The notes under the pieces were generated by a model, which saw only the letters and a program-made list of their open reading frames with translations, ran no database searches and had not been told where the DNA came from. The position numbers and the translations under genes are program-made. From the NCBI GenBank assembly GCA_000436795.1, contig HF993226.1, positions 1-6,794 of the forward strand: 6,794 nucleotides of DNA, read 5' to 3'. This document shows positions 6,205 to 6,794 of the stretch, piece after piece. The stretch's first letter is position 1. Every line of letters starts with the position of its first letter. This DNA is from Bacteroides sp. CAG:1076 (GTDB lineage: Bacteria > Bacteroidota > Bacteroidia > Bacteroidales > Bacteroidaceae).

Positions 6205-6794
6205 TTAGTTACGAGCTTTTTCGTAAGCTTCTATTTTATCTTTATTTTCTACCAGAAAATCGATGTCGTCGAGTCCGTTCATCAAGCAATGTTTCTTGTA
6301 GGCATTGATTTCAAATTTCTCGGACTTACCTGTTGCTTTATTGGTAATGGTCTGTTCAGGCAAATTCACTTCGACTTCTGTTTTCGGATCGGCATAGATG
6401 GAATCGAACAATTCCTTCAGGAAGCCTTCGCTCACTACCACCGGCAACACAAAATTGTTCAGTTCATTGTTCTTATGGATATCGGCAAAGAAGCTCGATA
6501 CGACCACGCGGAAACCATAACCTGCGATGGCCCATGCTGCATGTTCACGGCTTGAACCACTGCCGAAATTCTTTCCGGCTACCAGAATCTGTCCGCTATA
6601 GGCTGGATTATTCAGTACAAAATCTTTGTTCAGTGAGCCATCCGGATTATAACGCCAGTCGCGGAAAAGATTATCGCCAAAGAACTTTTCATCGCGGGTA
6701 GTTGCTTTCAGGAAGCGTGCCGGAATAATCTGGTCTGTATCCACATTTTCCAATGGCAAAGGAATACAAGTACTTGTTATGATGTTGAATTTCT
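6205..6794 (-). CDS. leuD: 3-isopropylmalate dehydratase small subunit LeuD (5' end cut by window edge)
   Basis: LeuD is the swivel subunit of isopropylmalate isomerase. It pairs with the iron-sulfur subunit LeuC to interconvert 2- and 3-isopropylmalate, and citramalate and 3-methylmalate in the citramalate route. VDTDQIIP, the typical LeuD start-region motif, is at visible residues 17-24. GSGSSREHA, the substrate-loop motif, is at 77-85. The reading frame continues to the window edge (last full codon 6790-6792) as KFNIITSTCIPLPLENVD, which is the normal LeuD N-terminus. The TTG at 6757-6759 is therefore an internal Leu codon and not the start. About 195 residues are visible, and only a few N-terminal ones should be missing. 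It is the first gene of the operon seen here, and leuC is expected just upstream, outside the window. No frameshift or missing motif is seen. Confidence 0.96.
   Translation of the reverse strand, partial: KFNIITSTCIPLPLENVDTDQIIPARFLKATTRDEKFFGDNLFRDWRYNPDGSLNKDFVLNNPAYSGQILVAGKNFGSGSSREHAAWAIAGYGFRVVVSSFFADIHKNNELNNFVLPVVVSEGFLKELFDSIYADPKTEVEVNLPEQTITNKATGKSEKFEINAYKKHCLMNGLDDIDFLVENKDKIEAYEKARN

Overview
The window looks like ordinary chromosomal sequence from a member of the Bacteroidales, most likely Bacteroides or a close relative. The protein sequences have a Bacteroides-like character. Two start regions carry the Bacteroidota -7 promoter element TAnnTTTG, no gene has a clear Shine-Dalgarno sequence, and genes end in long A/T-flanked hairpins. 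The species cannot be fixed from the sequence alone.

Layout from left to right: (1) a RecQ helicase gene on the + strand, cut off at its 5' end by the window edge; (2) a gene-free convergent spacer of 238 bases (1778-2015) with two terminator structures and an 18-base perfect palindrome; (3) a secreted tetratricopeptide-repeat (TPR) protein on the - strand; (4) a 113-base divergent promoter region (2838-2950); (5) msrA on the + strand; (6) a 150-base convergent spacer (3437-3586) with one long hairpin that can end transcription from both sides; (7) a tight - strand operon, read leuD -> cimA -> leuB, whose promoter and upstream genes lie beyond the right edge. Only about the first few residues of LeuD are missing.

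The operon is the most coherent unit. The middle gene would usually be labelled 2-isopropylmalate synthase, but it resembles Leptospira citramalate synthase and has that enzyme's hydrophobic pyruvate pocket (Leu80, Leu103, Tyr143). The set therefore reads as a branched-chain amino acid module. CimA makes (R)-citramalate from pyruvate and acetyl-CoA. The isomerase (LeuD here, with a LeuC that must be encoded elsewhere) and LeuB then convert it to 2-oxobutyrate for isoleucine. The same isomerase and LeuB also serve leucine synthesis. recQ (DNA repair), the TPR gene and msrA (oxidized-protein repair) are independent units with their own promoters or terminators.

I found no mobile element, CRISPR array, RNA gene, prophage or defence cassette. 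The points worth a second look are the citramalate synthase assignment, a three-arm overlapping hairpin in the recQ/TPR spacer, a non-canonical RecQ N-terminus at the window edge, and an unusual coenzyme loop in LeuB.
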